The notes beneath the pieces are model-generated. The model ran no database searches. It was not told the origin of the DNA and saw only the letters and a list, made by a program, of their open reading frames with translations. Shown piece by piece: positions 15,816 through 24,768 of a DNA stretch of 64,000 nucleotides. Each line of letters opens with the position of its first letter. The first letter of the stretch is position 1. Made by a program: the position numbers and the translations under genes. Source of the DNA: CAZCTO01 sp964501725 (GTDB lineage: Bacteria; Bacillota; Clostridia; Saccharofermentanales; Saccharofermentanaceae); the NCBI GenBank assembly GCA_964501725.1, contig CAZCTO010000009.1, forward strand, positions 20,227 through 84,226. Reading direction: 5' to 3'.

Positions 15816-16832
15816 TTATCTTTTACCGGAAACGATCGTCTCATCTGACAAAATTGAGCGGATGGCCGCCTGAGATGCCTCTTCACTTTTTGCGGTGACC
15901 GAAACACTGAAAACCATTGAGGGAATGCGTAAGCGCCATAGATTCACATAGCCCAATGACTCGATCGCGTCCGGATCAAGAATCATCAATCCATAAATGT
16001 GTCGCTCGAAATCTTCAGGCATTATAGTCGGCGGTTCGACGATGCCCCCTTCTTCAACCGGCAAGTCGTAATACTGAGCTTGGGAATAGTATACAGGTAT
16101 AATAACACTCAACTGTTCCTCGGATAGCGTTTCGCGCAGGGATGAATAAAAATCATCCATCGGCACAAGATAGTCGAAATAATACGGCATTGTTGAGATA
16201 TCCGTAATAACAATGTCAGTTTTAACTGAAAGAAGAGCCCCGGCGCTCAACGGAGAGTACATCGTTTCCATGCTTGCTGTTTCAGAGTTGTCCCTGATGA
16301 TATCTACATTGGCAATTTCCGGGGCAACATATCCCAATTTTTCTATCAAGTGGTTTGATAAATAGTCCTCTGTTTTCTCAAAGTGGCCCAGGGAAACAAT
16401 TCTGAAGTCATTTCTCGGAGTGAAAAAAAACTGACGAATCAGAGCAACTACGATAACAGCAATGACTACACCGGCAACATATTTCCACCAGCTGTAATAA
16501 AAATGGACTTTCCAATCGGAGATCGTTTTCCCGAAAATTTTCTTTTCCTTTGATCTCGCTACTTCCTTTTGTTTTTCTTCGCTTTTTCTGCCGGAAGCGA
16601 TGAAATAGACCTGATTTATCTCTTCAAGCTTATCGTGATTCTTTTTGGGATCCACTCGATACTTCTTAATCTGCTGCCAGAACTTTTGATCCAATTCGTA
16701 AGAATTGGCCGTCTCGTCAAGGCCGAAATACGCCATCGCTTCCTTACGGTCCATCGAGATGGGGGTTGTATTCTGAGAATTGTTGCCGGCATCATTATCA
16801 CTGATGCCGGTTTCGGGATTTGTGCTTTTCAT
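15816..16832 (-). CDS. Single-pass membrane protein with degenerate J-like N-terminus
   Basis: 338 residues from the ATG at 16832 (AAGGTG upstream). A TTG ten codons earlier is possible. Residues about 27-80 (RKEAMAYFGLDETANSYELD through LEEINQVYFIASG) resemble the helical frame of a J domain but lack HPD. A basic segment and one transmembrane helix (about 118-142, YVAGVVIAVIVVALI) follow, then an external domain of about 190 residues rich in acidic and aromatic residues. I do not recognise the external domain. It follows lysS by a few bases and is probably co-transcribed with greA-lysS. Function unknown. Confidence 0.6.
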   Translation of the reverse strand: MKSTNPETGISDNDAGNNSQNTTPISMDRKEAMAYFGLDETANSYELDQKFWQQIKKYRVDPKKNHDKLEEINQVYFIASGRKSEEKQKEVARSKEKKIFGKTISDWKVHFYYSWWKYVAGVVIAVIVVALIRQFFFTPRNDFRIVSLGHFEKTEDYLSNHLIEKLGYVAPEIANVDIIRDNSETASMETMYSPLSAGALLSVKTDIVITDISTMPYYFDYLVPMDDFYSSLRETLSEEQLSVIIPVYYSQAQYYDLPVEEGGIVEPPTIMPEDFERHIYGLMILDPDAIESLGYVNLWRLRIPSMVFSVSVTAKSEEASQAAIRSILSDETIVSGKR

Positions 16833-16865
16833 TTTGTCATTCACCTTATGTTCTATTACCAAAAA

Positions 16866-18374
16866 TCAGCCGATCGGCTTCATCGTCGGAAACAATAAAA
16901 CATCACGGATTGATGCTCTGTCCGTGAGCAGCATGACCAAACGGTCGATGCCGATACCCATTCCGCCGGTCGGCGGCATACCGTATTCGAGAGACACACA
17001 GAAATCTTCGTCATAAAGATTGGCTTCGTCATCTCCTGCGGCTCTTTTCCGGATTTGATCATCAAAACGGGCGCGCTGATCCATAGGATCGTTCAGCTCC
17101 GAATACGCATTTGCATATTCTCTTCCACCGATAAAAAGCTCAAACCGATCCGTAAAATCGGGGTTATGAGGAATCCGTTTGCACAAAGGAGAAACTTCAA
17201 TCGGGTATTCACATATGAATGTCGGTTGAATTAACTTATCTTCGCAATAAATCTCGAAAAACATATTCAGTATTTCACCCTTGCGAAGGGATTTATCGGG
17301 TGCGATTCCTTTTTCGGCGGCAGCGGCTCTGGCCTGCTCATCCGTTGAAATGGCCGAAAAATCAACTCCGGCATATTCTTTAACCGCTTCGATCATGGTC
17401 ATTTTCGCAAAGGGAGGCTTCATGCTGATCGGTACTCCCTGATAGGTGATTTCAGTATCTCCGCAAACTTCAAGGCAAACCGCTGATAAAAGATTCTCTC
17501 CAAGCTCAATCATGCCCCGAAGATCGGTATATGCCTGATACATTTCGATGGTGGTAAACTCCGGATTATGCTTAACCGACATTCCTTCGTTTCTGAAAAG
17601 CCGGCCGATCTCATATACACGGTCAAATCCGCCGACGATCAAACGTTTCAGGTACAGTTCCGGAGCAATACGCATATACATATCCATATCTAGGGTGTTG
17701 TGATGCGTAACAAAAGGCTTTGCAGCGGCACCGCCCGGTATTGAATTCAGGATGGGCGTCTCCACTTCAATAAAATCAAGTTTATCCATATAGTTTCGAA
17801 TAAATCGGATAATCTGCGAACGCTTTTCGAAAGTACTGCGTACTTCGGGATTCATAATCAAATCAATATAACGCTGCCGATATCGCATTTCCGTGTCCCT
17901 TAGTCCGTGGAACTTGTCCGGCAGAGGACGCAGTGCCTTGGCAAGGAGCTTATATTCCTTGGTACGAATCGATATCTCACCCATCTTCGTGCGAAATACC
18001 TCTCCGCTTATACCGACGATATCTCCGATATCCAGCTTTTGCCAGCGGGCATATGCCTCGGGACCTATTTCGTCGATCTTCGTAAAAATCTGAATTCTGC
18101 CTTTGCGGTCATGCAAGTCGCAAAAACTGACCTTCCCCATTCCTCTTCTGGAAAGAAGACGGCCCGCAACCGATACGGGCTTCCCTTCCATCTCATCAAA
18201 TTGATTAATAATGTCTTCCGAAAAATGTGTAACCGGAAAAGAAACTTCGGTAAACGGATCCAGATTTTCTCCGGCCAGTTCTTCGAGTTTTCCTAAACGG
18301 TTGCGCATCTGCTCCTGCAGATCCTGGAGAGATAATTCTTCTCCCGGTACTATAGGGTCGTTATGATCTTGCAT
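16866..18374 (-). CDS. lysS: Lysyl-tRNA synthetase, class II
   Basis: 502 residues, normal length. The N-terminal OB-fold anticodon-binding domain (VSVAGRLLSRRGMGKVSFCDLHDRKGRIQIF) is followed by the class II catalytic core. Motif 2 is in RLFRNEGMSVKHNPEFTTIE, motif 3 in GMGIGIDRLVMLLTDRASIRDVLLFP. It charges tRNA-Lys. The ATG has its AAGGA about 13 bases away, a long spacing. It follows greA by 40 bases, a common Bacillota arrangement. Confidence 0.96.
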   Translation of the reverse strand: MQDHNDPIVPGEELSLQDLQEQMRNRLGKLEELAGENLDPFTEVSFPVTHFSEDIINQFDEMEGKPVSVAGRLLSRRGMGKVSFCDLHDRKGRIQIFTKIDEIGPEAYARWQKLDIGDIVGISGEVFRTKMGEISIRTKEYKLLAKALRPLPDKFHGLRDTEMRYRQRYIDLIMNPEVRSTFEKRSQIIRFIRNYMDKLDFIEVETPILNSIPGGAAAKPFVTHHNTLDMDMYMRIAPELYLKRLIVGGFDRVYEIGRLFRNEGMSVKHNPEFTTIEMYQAYTDLRGMIELGENLLSAVCLEVCGDTEITYQGVPISMKPPFAKMTMIEAVKEYAGVDFSAISTDEQARAAAAEKGIAPDKSLRKGEILNMFFEIYCEDKLIQPTFICEYPIEVSPLCKRIPHNPDFTDRFELFIGGREYANAYSELNDPMDQRARFDDQIRKRAAGDDEANLYDEDFCVSLEYGMPPTGGMGIGIDRLVMLLTDRASIRDVLLFPTMKPIG

Positions 18375-18414
18375 ATAATCGCATTTTCCTTTCAGGGATT
18401 CGTTGCGACAGAGG

Positions 18415-18900
18415 TCAGAGTGGTTTTCCGATCTTTACGATCTTATATTTGAAGGTTCCCGATGTGGTTTGAACATCGACGATTTGTCCCTTCTTTTTGC
18501 CGAGGATCGCCAGTCCGACCGGAGACTCCGATGAGATTCGATTCATAAAAATGTCGCCTTCGTTCGCGTTTACCAGGTTGTACTGGGCTTCATCCTTTGT
18601 TTCCTCATCACGGAGAGTCACGAATGAACCAAGGGTAACTTTGGTCTTGCTGATCTCATCTTCATCAATGACTCTTGCATTTTTCAGAATGTCTTCAAGC
18701 TCCATGATACGGGCTTCATTCTTTGCCTGCGCTTCTTTGGCGTCGTCATATTCAGAGTTCTCGGATAAGTCCCCCTGAGCTCTGGCATCCTTAAGACGCT
18801 CCGATATCTCGGCGGATTTAACGGTCTTGCGATCGGCCAGCTCATCCTGCAGACGCTTGAGACCTTCGACGGTAAAAGCATTTTTTTCTAATTCAACCAT
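18415..18900 (-). CDS. greA: Transcript-cleavage factor GreA
   Basis: 161 residues. The N-terminal antiparallel coiled coil has the tip acidic pair expected for Gre factors (ARAQGDLSENSEYDDAKEAQ). The C-terminal FKBP-like domain contains SPVGLAILGKKKGQIVDV. It binds the RNA polymerase secondary channel and stimulates cleavage of backtracked transcripts. Its ribosome site AAAGGAG is strong. It leads the greA-lysS unit. Confidence 0.95.
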   Translation of the reverse strand: MVELEKNAFTVEGLKRLQDELADRKTVKSAEISERLKDARAQGDLSENSEYDDAKEAQAKNEARIMELEDILKNARVIDEDEISKTKVTLGSFVTLRDEETKDEAQYNLVNANEGDIFMNRISSESPVGLAILGKKKGQIVDVQTTSGTFKYKIVKIGKPL

Positions 18901-18939
18901 ATTTTCTCCTTTATCAACCCTGTTGGTTGTATGTTATAT

Positions 18940-18968
18940 GTATTAATTCCTTTATGTCGTTTTGTCAA
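18940..18968 (-). promoter_or_regulatory. Possible promoter of greA-lysS
   Basis: Perfect TTGACA (18963-18968) on the minus strand with a weak TAATAC at 18940-18945, spacer 17, between guaB and greA. Confidence 0.4.
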
Positions 18969-18983
18969 CATCAAGCATGCAGT

Positions 18984-20486
18984 TTACTTCCTGTCGCTGT
19001 CTTTTTGAATGACATCATGGGCTCCGCCTTCTACTATAGAAGTAGATGATACCACAATCAGCCGTGCTTTTTCCTGTAATTCCGGAATACTCGATGCACC
19101 GCAGGAACACATGGTCGATTTAATCTTCGCCATAGATGTTTCCAGATTATCCTTCAGCTTACCGGCATAAGGAACGTATGAATCCACGCCTTCTTCAAAA
19201 GACATCTTTCCGCCGTTACTGCCGTCATCATAGCGTTGCCAGTTTCTGGCGCGATTCGATCCCTCGCCCCAGTACTCCTTTACATAATTTCCGGAAACCA
19301 GCATTTTGCGGGTCGGGCTCTCGTCAAAGCGGGCAAAATATCTGCCTAACATAACAAAATCCGCACCCATCGCAAGTGCCAGAGTCATATGATAATCGTG
19401 AACAATGCCGCCGTCCGAACAAATCGGTATGTAAATACCGGTCTTTTCAAAATACTCGTTACGTGCGGCCGCAACCGCAAGTACCGCAGAAGCTTGTCCG
19501 CAACCGATACCCTTTTGCTCGCGGGTGATGCAAATGGATCCTCCGCCGATACCGATCTTAACAAAATCCGCGCCTGCTTCGGCAAGGAAACGAAAGCCTT
19601 CCGCGTCAACAACATTTCCGGCACCGACCGGAACTTCCGGGTGGTTCTCCTTGATCCAGCGAACAGCCTCGGCCTGCCACTGCGAAAATCCGTCGGACGA
19701 ATCCAGACACAGAATATCGGCGCCGGCGGCAACCAGTGCCGGAACGCGGTCCTTATAGTCTCTCGTGTTGATCCCGGCTCCGACGATCAGTCTCTTCTGC
19801 TCGTCCAGAAGTTCCAGCGGATTTTCTTTGTGCGATTCATAATCTTTACGAAAAACGAGTCCGACCAGGCAATTGTTCTCGTCAACAATCGGCAACTGGT
19901 TAATCTTATGCTCCCAAATGATATCGTTGGCTTCTTTAAGTGTAGTCCCTTCTTTGGCATAAACGAGATGCTCAAAAGGAGTCATAAACTCCGCAACCCG
20001 GGTGGTCGGGTCCATGCGGCTGACACGATAGTCTCTTGAGGTCACAAGGCCCAGAAGAACTCCGTTCGGGGATCCGTCATGGGTTATGGCAACCGTGCGG
20101 TGGCCCATTCTTTCACCGAGCGCCAAAACATCCGAAAGCGTATTTTCCGGTGTCAAATTGGAGTCGGAAGTGACTAATCCGGCCTTGTATTTCTTGGCCT
20201 TCCGTACCATTTCGCATTGATTTTCAATCGCCTGAGATTGAAAAATAAATGAAAGTCCCCCGCACCGTGCGAGCGCGATGGCCATTCCGGCATCCGATAC
20301 TGACTGCATAATTGCCGAAACAACGGGGATGTTGATGGATATTGGGGAATTCTCTTTGCCTTTCCGATACTTGCAAATCGGAGTCGATAAATCAACCTTA
20401 TCCGGAGTATTATCAGCGGTTGTCAGATTGGGAATCAGCAAATATTCACTGAACGTACGTGATTCTTCCTCAAAAATTTTCGCCAT
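18984..20486 (-). CDS. guaB: Inosine-5'-monophosphate dehydrogenase
   Basis: 500 residues from the ATG at 20486, directly after GGAGGTTTTTTC. Upstream in-frame sequence covers the promoter and is rejected. It has a TIM barrel with two CBS domains inserted (about 100-220, HRTVAITHDGSPNGVLLGLVTS through QLPIVDENNCLVGLVFRKD). The catalytic loop GIGGGSICITREQKGIGCGQ holds the active cysteine. The flap RYDDGSNG and EEGVDSYVPYAGKLKD are typical. It oxidises IMP to XMP, the committed step to GTP. It is a single-gene transcript. Confidence 0.94.
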   Translation of the reverse strand: MAKIFEEESRTFSEYLLIPNLTTADNTPDKVDLSTPICKYRKGKENSPISINIPVVSAIMQSVSDAGMAIALARCGGLSFIFQSQAIENQCEMVRKAKKYKAGLVTSDSNLTPENTLSDVLALGERMGHRTVAITHDGSPNGVLLGLVTSRDYRVSRMDPTTRVAEFMTPFEHLVYAKEGTTLKEANDIIWEHKINQLPIVDENNCLVGLVFRKDYESHKENPLELLDEQKRLIVGAGINTRDYKDRVPALVAAGADILCLDSSDGFSQWQAEAVRWIKENHPEVPVGAGNVVDAEGFRFLAEAGADFVKIGIGGGSICITREQKGIGCGQASAVLAVAAARNEYFEKTGIYIPICSDGGIVHDYHMTLALAMGADFVMLGRYFARFDESPTRKMLVSGNYVKEYWGEGSNRARNWQRYDDGSNGGKMSFEEGVDSYVPYAGKLKDNLETSMAKIKSTMCSCGASSIPELQEKARLIVVSSTSIVEGGAHDVIQKDSDRK

Positions 20487-20528
20487 GAAAAAACCTCCCA
20501 AAACTTCCGATATCCAATAGTTCCTAGT

Positions 20529-20558
20529 ATGATAGCACAAATTGTTGCTGTGCGGCAA
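20529..20558 (-). promoter_or_regulatory. Promoter of guaB
   Basis: Minus strand TTGCCG (20553-20558), an 18-base spacer and extended -10 TGCTATCAT (TATCAT at 20529-20534), giving a leader of about 36 bases. Confidence 0.55.
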
Positions 20559-20640
20559 AGGATTTTCGAGCTGTGTACTGCTTTTTATAATTATCCGGTT
20601 TTCTCAAGAAACCAACGTGAAAAGCATTAACACCGTCGCC

Positions 20641-21294
20641 CTAAATTTTCCGGATACGGCGAACAATTTTACTTATAAAAAGTGATAATTTCATTGGTTT
20701 TTTGCTCGAACCATAAATGATTCCTCTCATCGCGAAAAGAAGTATGGTTGTGATCACGGCTTCCGGGATCAGATATGTTCCGTTATAACCTAGGGAATAA
20801 AGCCACACTGCCTGACCCTCTCCTGCGTATTCCGCATAAAAAACAATTCCGGATATAAACGAAAAAGTAAGCCGGCCCAGCATGCTGATGACGACGGCTA
20901 ATACCATTTTGTAAAACGGTACCAGACGCAGGCGTCGGAAAATGTTCGTTTCTGTAATGCGAACAGGCTTTTTTGCCGCAAAAAACCCCGCGAACCCAAG
21001 CGATGTAAAAGCCAGCGTATAGTCGAGAAGCACTTGCACCGGCATTAGAAAATAACCGCCGATCATTTGTAAAAGGCTGAAAATAAAAGCTGCTGCAAAT
21101 CCCCATGCCGGTCCGAAACACAGCGCGAAAAAGATAATCGGCAGCATGGAACCGGGCGTAACCGTTCCGCCTTGCGGCATAGTGTAAATAGGAAGAAGTG
21201 AAAGAACATATGCAATTGCTATGCAGATTCCGCCTGCAGAGATCGCGAGCAGCTTCTCGCGGGATCCAGATGATTTGAGTGTGTGATCAGACAT
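20641..21294 (-). CDS. thiT: Thiamine ECF transporter substrate-binding component ThiT
   Basis: 217 residues with six hydrophobic helices, the length of ThiT S components. The loop MPQGGTVTPGSMLPIIFFALCFGPAWG and YNGTYLIPEAVIT are characteristic of the ThiT/YuaJ family. It captures thiamine for import with the shared EcfAAT module, which is not in this window. A TPP riboswitch in its leader independently supports the substrate. AAAGGAGGAG precedes the ATG. The C-terminal tail is strongly basic (KIVRRIRKI). Confidence 0.92.
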   Translation of the reverse strand: MSDHTLKSSGSREKLLAISAGGICIAIAYVLSLLPIYTMPQGGTVTPGSMLPIIFFALCFGPAWGFAAAFIFSLLQMIGGYFLMPVQVLLDYTLAFTSLGFAGFFAAKKPVRITETNIFRRLRLVPFYKMVLAVVISMLGRLTFSFISGIVFYAEYAGEGQAVWLYSLGYNGTYLIPEAVITTILLFAMRGIIYGSSKKPMKLSLFISKIVRRIRKI

Positions 21295-21358
21295 AAAAAA
21301 CTCCTCCTTTATGTCCGACAGATGAACAAGGAGAAGCCTTCACGTGCTTCGTCTATGA

Positions 21359-21447
21359 TCCCTCCGCCGGCATTATCCGGTTCAGGTTATTCGGGTCGAT
21401 GTCCCAAAGACATCCTCTCAGCCGGCTTAGTGGGCCAGCTCCCCGTT
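21359..21447 (-). promoter_or_regulatory. TPP riboswitch (THI element)
   Basis: On the minus strand the conserved cores are GGGGAGC, CTGAGAGG, then ACCTGAACCGGATAATGCC and GGCGGAGGGA. They lie in the order of the thi box: pyrophosphate- and pyrimidine-sensor helices flanking the three-way junction. It lies 65 bases upstream of the thiT start. Downstream, CTCCTT (21328-21333 on the minus strand) can pair with AAGGAG of the ribosome site (21304-21309). Control may therefore be at translation initiation; the mechanism is inferred. No clear terminator is seen. Confidence 0.95.
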
Positions 21448-21457
21448 TGTAGTTATG

Positions 21458-21486
21458 ATAATATTCCAAGACTTCTTAAAAAACAA
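21458..21486 (-). promoter_or_regulatory. Promoter of the riboswitch-thiT transcript
   Basis: Minus strand TTGTTT (21481-21486), a 17-base spacer and TATTAT (21458-21463), just upstream of the aptamer. Confidence 0.6.
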
Positions 21487-21543
21487 GAGGATTCGGCTTA
21501 ACTTTCCGCAAATGTCAGTTGCCTGAATATTTAGCTTATCCGC

Positions 21544-22524
21544 CTATTGATTAATTACCTTGCAAACTTTCATGAATTTTCCGATTTCCGAAGTGTATTG
21601 ATCAGGAGCCGTATCATAAGCCATCACATGTTTGGCTCCTTCAACAACAACCATTCTTTTGGGGCATTGAAGTCGGTTAAAAACATCTTCACCCATCTGC
21701 ACCGGGACAAAAGTGTCTTCCGCACCGTGAAAAATCAAGACAGGAATCTTAACTCTTCCCGCGACATCAAGAACCGAAGCGCGCTTGACAGGGAAACCGA
21801 TCCTTGAAGCCGCGATTCTGCTGATCATCTTCATGAAGAATTTGATCCGAATATGATATCTCGTTTGAATAACCAGCTGAATTTGATTCTCAAGCGAGTC
21901 GTACGGGCTGTCGGCAACGATCCCTAATACACCGTCCGGCAATTTCTTGCTTCCCGCGGCCATTAAAGCAGTGGCTGCTCCCATCGAGCGACCGTGAACC
22001 AGGATTTTCAGCGGCCCGGCCAGATGCTTTCTTATGTAATTTATCCACATGATCAAATCCTGACTGTCAAACAAACCGTATCCGATATGTTTTCCCTGGC
22101 TCATACCATGGGCTCGCAGATGAGGAATCAAAATATGACAATCCATCTTGTTCAGATACATCTGAGCATAGGCTCCCATATCAGATGGGTGATCTCGCCA
22201 GCCATGGATAAGAACCACCAGGTTTTTGCTCTTCTTATCATCCGCCGGCCGGTAGTATGCCGCAAGCTTCAGCCCGTCGTAAGAAGTAATCTGCAAATCC
22301 ATGAAGTCCATGCGGTTGGTATAGAACCAATTTTTCCCGCGTCCGAAAATCGTATCCTGCTTAATTTGCAGCGGCGACTTATCATAAGGGGGTCTGGGAA
22401 AAGGCCGGTCAAAGATCTTGTGAAAAGCCTTCAGTGACGCGACATACAAAGCAAGCGCTATCAGGGCTGTAAGAAGGACAGCCGAAACACTTCCGATGAT
22501 GATCCAGAATACGACTTTATCCAA
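21544..22524 (-). CDS. Membrane-anchored alpha/beta hydrolase
   Basis: 326 residues from a TTG at 22524, the only start near the previous stop. An N-terminal membrane helix (about 5-28) anchors the protein. The hydrolase domain has LVVLIHGWRDHPSDMG (oxyanion region), nucleophile Ser in HGRSMGAAT, Asp in HGAEDTFVPV and His in EGAKHVMAY. The layout matches the YqkD/BAAT-like family of serine hydrolases with unknown lipid or peptide substrates. It is last in a three-gene operon after the acetyltransferase and aminopeptidase genes. Confidence 0.85.
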   Translation of the reverse strand: MDKVVFWIIIGSVSAVLLTALIALALYVASLKAFHKIFDRPFPRPPYDKSPLQIKQDTIFGRGKNWFYTNRMDFMDLQITSYDGLKLAAYYRPADDKKSKNLVVLIHGWRDHPSDMGAYAQMYLNKMDCHILIPHLRAHGMSQGKHIGYGLFDSQDLIMWINYIRKHLAGPLKILVHGRSMGAATALMAAGSKKLPDGVLGIVADSPYDSLENQIQLVIQTRYHIRIKFFMKMISRIAASRIGFPVKRASVLDVAGRVKIPVLIFHGAEDTFVPVQMGEDVFNRLQCPKRMVVVEGAKHVMAYDTAPDQYTSEIGKFMKVCKVINQ

Positions 22525-22532
22525 AGAAACGC

Positions 22533-23804
22533 CTACTTTCCGCTGACACTCCCGATAAGCGTCTCAATTTCATCACGCTCTCGAAAAACAAAATCAGACA
22601 ATATTTCACAGCCTTCCTCCGTAACGAGTACATCGTCCTCAATCCGAAATCCGACGCCCCACTCCCGAATATAAAGTCCCGGTTCAACAGCTAAAACGCA
22701 GTTTTTTGATAGCGGTGCTTCCCTGACGCAAACATCGTGCACATCCATTCCCAGATGGTGCGCCGCGTTATGCCATACATATTCGCCCAAATCCTTTTCT
22801 TCTCCCGGAATCATGAGCCCCAGTTTTTCAAGCTGAATCTGTGCGACACGCCGAACCGCTTGATTAACTTCAGAGAGCTTGATGCCAGGAGAAATCACTC
22901 GAAAAGCCTCCTTTTGACATATCCTCACTGCATCATACACAGCCTTTTGCTTTTCCGAAAAAGATCCGCCGACAGGATAGACGCGTGAAATATCCGCGCA
23001 AAGTCCTCCGACCGAAGCACCGATATCAACCTGTACCAACTCTCCGCGTGAAATTTCCTTACCGCTCGGGACTGAATGATGCAAGCAAAAAGCATTGTCA
23101 CCGGATGCGACAATCGTCGGGAAAGCCGGCAACAGACAACCCTTACGACTCATTCCGTGCTCCATCGCGGCCAACAGTTCAAGCTCGGATACACCGGGAT
23201 AAAGAATTATCAGAGCGTCACGTATCGCCAGGTCCGTGACTTCAATCGCCCTGCGGATCATCTCAATTTCGCACTCTTCTTTGACCATCCTCAATTCTGT
23301 CAGAAGCGGCGCAATTGCGATAAGGTTATCTTCGCCGCGAACATTGCCTGCCATTTGCACAAAATCCGTGCCCGGGCCGGGGCGAATACCCCGGTCTGTC
23401 GCCAGCAAAAATGATTTCTCATTGACAAGATTAATCAAATAGTCCATCGATGTCGGCAGAAAAAGAACTTCATCTACACCGGAGCGCTCCATCGCTTCGT
23501 TTGCGCTGAGTCTTTTTCCAGTCCAGCGCTCCCTCATCGGATCGCACGTATGAATGAAGAGGGCACTGACAATATGGCTGCCGTTTTTTTGGATGACAAG
23601 GATCGAGTCTTCCTGATTAATCCCCGAAAGATAAAAGAAGTTTCTGTCCGCCAAAAAGGGATAATGCGAATCAGCAGACATCGGCACCGTTTGACCTGCA
23701 AAAAGCACCGCAAAACAGCGCTCCGGTAGTTTATCCAGGAGCTTTCTGCGGTTTTCCCTAAAAAACTCCGGGGGCAGTTTATAATCCCGAACATCCGGAA
23801 TCAT
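22533..23804 (-). CDS. Xaa-Pro aminopeptidase (M24B)
   Basis: 423 residues. The N-terminal creatinase-like domain (DSHYPFLADRNFFYLSGINQEDSILVI) is followed by the pita-bread catalytic domain. All metal ligands are visible: two Asp in VDIGASVGGLCADISRVY, His in HHLGMDVHD, Glu in AVEPGLYI, Glu in RIEDDVLVTEEG. It removes N-terminal residues that precede proline, using two Mn or Co ions, in the cytoplasm. The start overlaps the preceding acetyltransferase stop (ATGA). A second, diverged M24 peptidase is encoded at 28.3-29.5 kb. Confidence 0.92.
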   Translation of the reverse strand: MIPDVRDYKLPPEFFRENRRKLLDKLPERCFAVLFAGQTVPMSADSHYPFLADRNFFYLSGINQEDSILVIQKNGSHIVSALFIHTCDPMRERWTGKRLSANEAMERSGVDEVLFLPTSMDYLINLVNEKSFLLATDRGIRPGPGTDFVQMAGNVRGEDNLIAIAPLLTELRMVKEECEIEMIRRAIEVTDLAIRDALIILYPGVSELELLAAMEHGMSRKGCLLPAFPTIVASGDNAFCLHHSVPSGKEISRGELVQVDIGASVGGLCADISRVYPVGGSFSEKQKAVYDAVRICQKEAFRVISPGIKLSEVNQAVRRVAQIQLEKLGLMIPGEEKDLGEYVWHNAAHHLGMDVHDVCVREAPLSKNCVLAVEPGLYIREWGVGFRIEDDVLVTEEGCEILSDFVFRERDEIETLIGSVSGK

Positions 23805-24457
23805 CTTCTGGGTTCTCCGGATCTGACATTATATTCATCGAAAAGAATCGTGTTGTTGATATATCCGAGGGTGGCACCGGGAGACCTTCGGATGAGTCCC
23901 GGATTCCCGATCACAATCGAGTTATCCGGCACGTCAAAATTCACATAGGCTCCGGGAGCAATAAGGACGTTATTGCCTACGCGGATATTGCCGATGATCA
24001 GCGCATTTGCGCCGATCCACACATAATTACCGATCGTCGGTGCGCCTTTTCTCGGTCCCCGGAACTGAGTTCCGATGACCACACCGGTGGAACAATTAAC
24101 GTTATGACCGATCACCGATCTCGGATGAATAATCAGTCGGCCATAGTGAGCAATATAAAATCCCTTGCCGATCTTCGTGTCATATGGAATCTGAAAATGA
24201 TACTTATGAGACTTACGGTCCAGACTTGCATTATAAAAACGAAAAACCAATTTGGACCAATAATGCTTGAAATCTTTCTTATCTCCCTGAGACTTGAAGT
24301 AGTGGTATTGCGTACGCCGGAATGTGCTTAGAAAGCGGTACTCCGGACTTGATATCAGTTCTTGCAAATACGTCAGATACACTCTCGTGTGTCTCCGTTT
24401 ATTTCCAGTATAGCGATATAAATCACTATATATTATATCCTTGAGCTCGTCGTTCAT
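23801..24457 (-). CDS. Serine acetyltransferase-like left-handed beta-helix protein
   Basis: 218 residues from the ATG at 24457 (GAGG upstream, promoter 24498-24526). Longer in-frame starts run into the tRNA-Ser promoter and gene and are rejected; an ATG at 24559 remains a weaker option. The C-terminal half is a hexapeptide-repeat left-handed beta helix: IGKGFYIAHYGRLIIHPRSVIGHN, then GVVIGTQFRGPRKGAPTIGNYVWIGANALIIGNI and ending in the NPG turn (IGNPGLIRR). The pattern is that of CysE/SAT relatives, yet the N-terminus lacks the CysE helical domain and the context is not cysteine synthesis. It may acylate a sugar or lipid carrier. Substrate unknown. Confidence 0.75.
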   Translation of the reverse strand: MNDELKDIIYSDLYRYTGNKRRHTRVYLTYLQELISSPEYRFLSTFRRTQYHYFKSQGDKKDFKHYWSKLVFRFYNASLDRKSHKYHFQIPYDTKIGKGFYIAHYGRLIIHPRSVIGHNVNCSTGVVIGTQFRGPRKGAPTIGNYVWIGANALIIGNIRVGNNVLIAPGAYVNFDVPDNSIVIGNPGLIRRSPGATLGYINNTILFDEYNVRSGEPRR

Positions 24458-24497
24458 CACTGCCTCGCTTACGCTATTTTTGAATGAATTCAGTTTA

Positions 24498-24526
24498 ATC
24501 TTATCGCAGTTCTTTTCATTGAGCAA
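24498..24526 (-). promoter_or_regulatory. Promoter of the acetyltransferase-peptidase-hydrolase operon
   Basis: Minus strand TTGCTC (24521-24526), a 17-base spacer and TAAGAT (24498-24503), giving a leader of about 33 bases to the ATG at 24457. Confidence 0.5.
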
Positions 24527-24550
24527 TATAAATCTGGCGCCATTTCTGTC

Positions 24551-24579
24551 TTGACTCATTGTTTCCGTGACTCTATAAT
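24551..24579 (+). promoter_or_regulatory. Promoter of tRNA-Ser
   Basis: TTGACT (24551-24556), a 17-base spacer and perfect TATAAT (24574-24579), 37 bases upstream of the mature tRNA 5' end. Confidence 0.75.
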
Positions 24580-24616
24580 CGAGTAGCGCGAAATAGCCTT
24601 CTCTTTTGGCAGTCAC

Positions 24617-24707
24617 GGAGAAGTACCCAAGTGGCTGAAGGGTCCGCACTCGAAATGCGGTAGGTCGGGTAACCGGCGCGGGAGTTCAAATCTCCCCTTC
24701 TCCGCCA
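24617..24707 (+). tRNA. tRNA-Ser (anticodon CGA)
   Basis: 91 bases including an encoded CCA. The acceptor GGAGAAG pairs with CTTCTCC (24697-24703), followed by discriminator G. The anticodon stem CCGCA/TGCGG encloses loop CTCGAAA, giving CGA, which reads TCG. A long class II variable arm is present (TAGGTCGGGTAACCGGCG), as expected for serine. T arm GGGAGTTCAAATCTCCC. Confidence 0.96.
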
Positions 24708-24713
24708 AAACCG

Positions 24714-24751
24714 AAAAGACGTCCCCCTTGTTTGGGGGACGTCTTTTTTTT
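24714..24751 (+). terminator. Intrinsic terminator of tRNA-Ser
   Basis: A 14-bp stem from AAAAGACGTCCCCC (24714-24727) and its complement (24734-24747), a six-base loop, then a T-tract through 24751. Confidence 0.95.
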
Positions 24752-24768
24752 ATTCGGCTTAAAAAGAA

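Noticed and set aside
24458..24649. Longer N-terminus for the acetyltransferase-like gene
   Set aside because: It would overlap the tRNA-Ser gene and its promoter. A ribosome site and a promoter fit the ATG at 24457 better.
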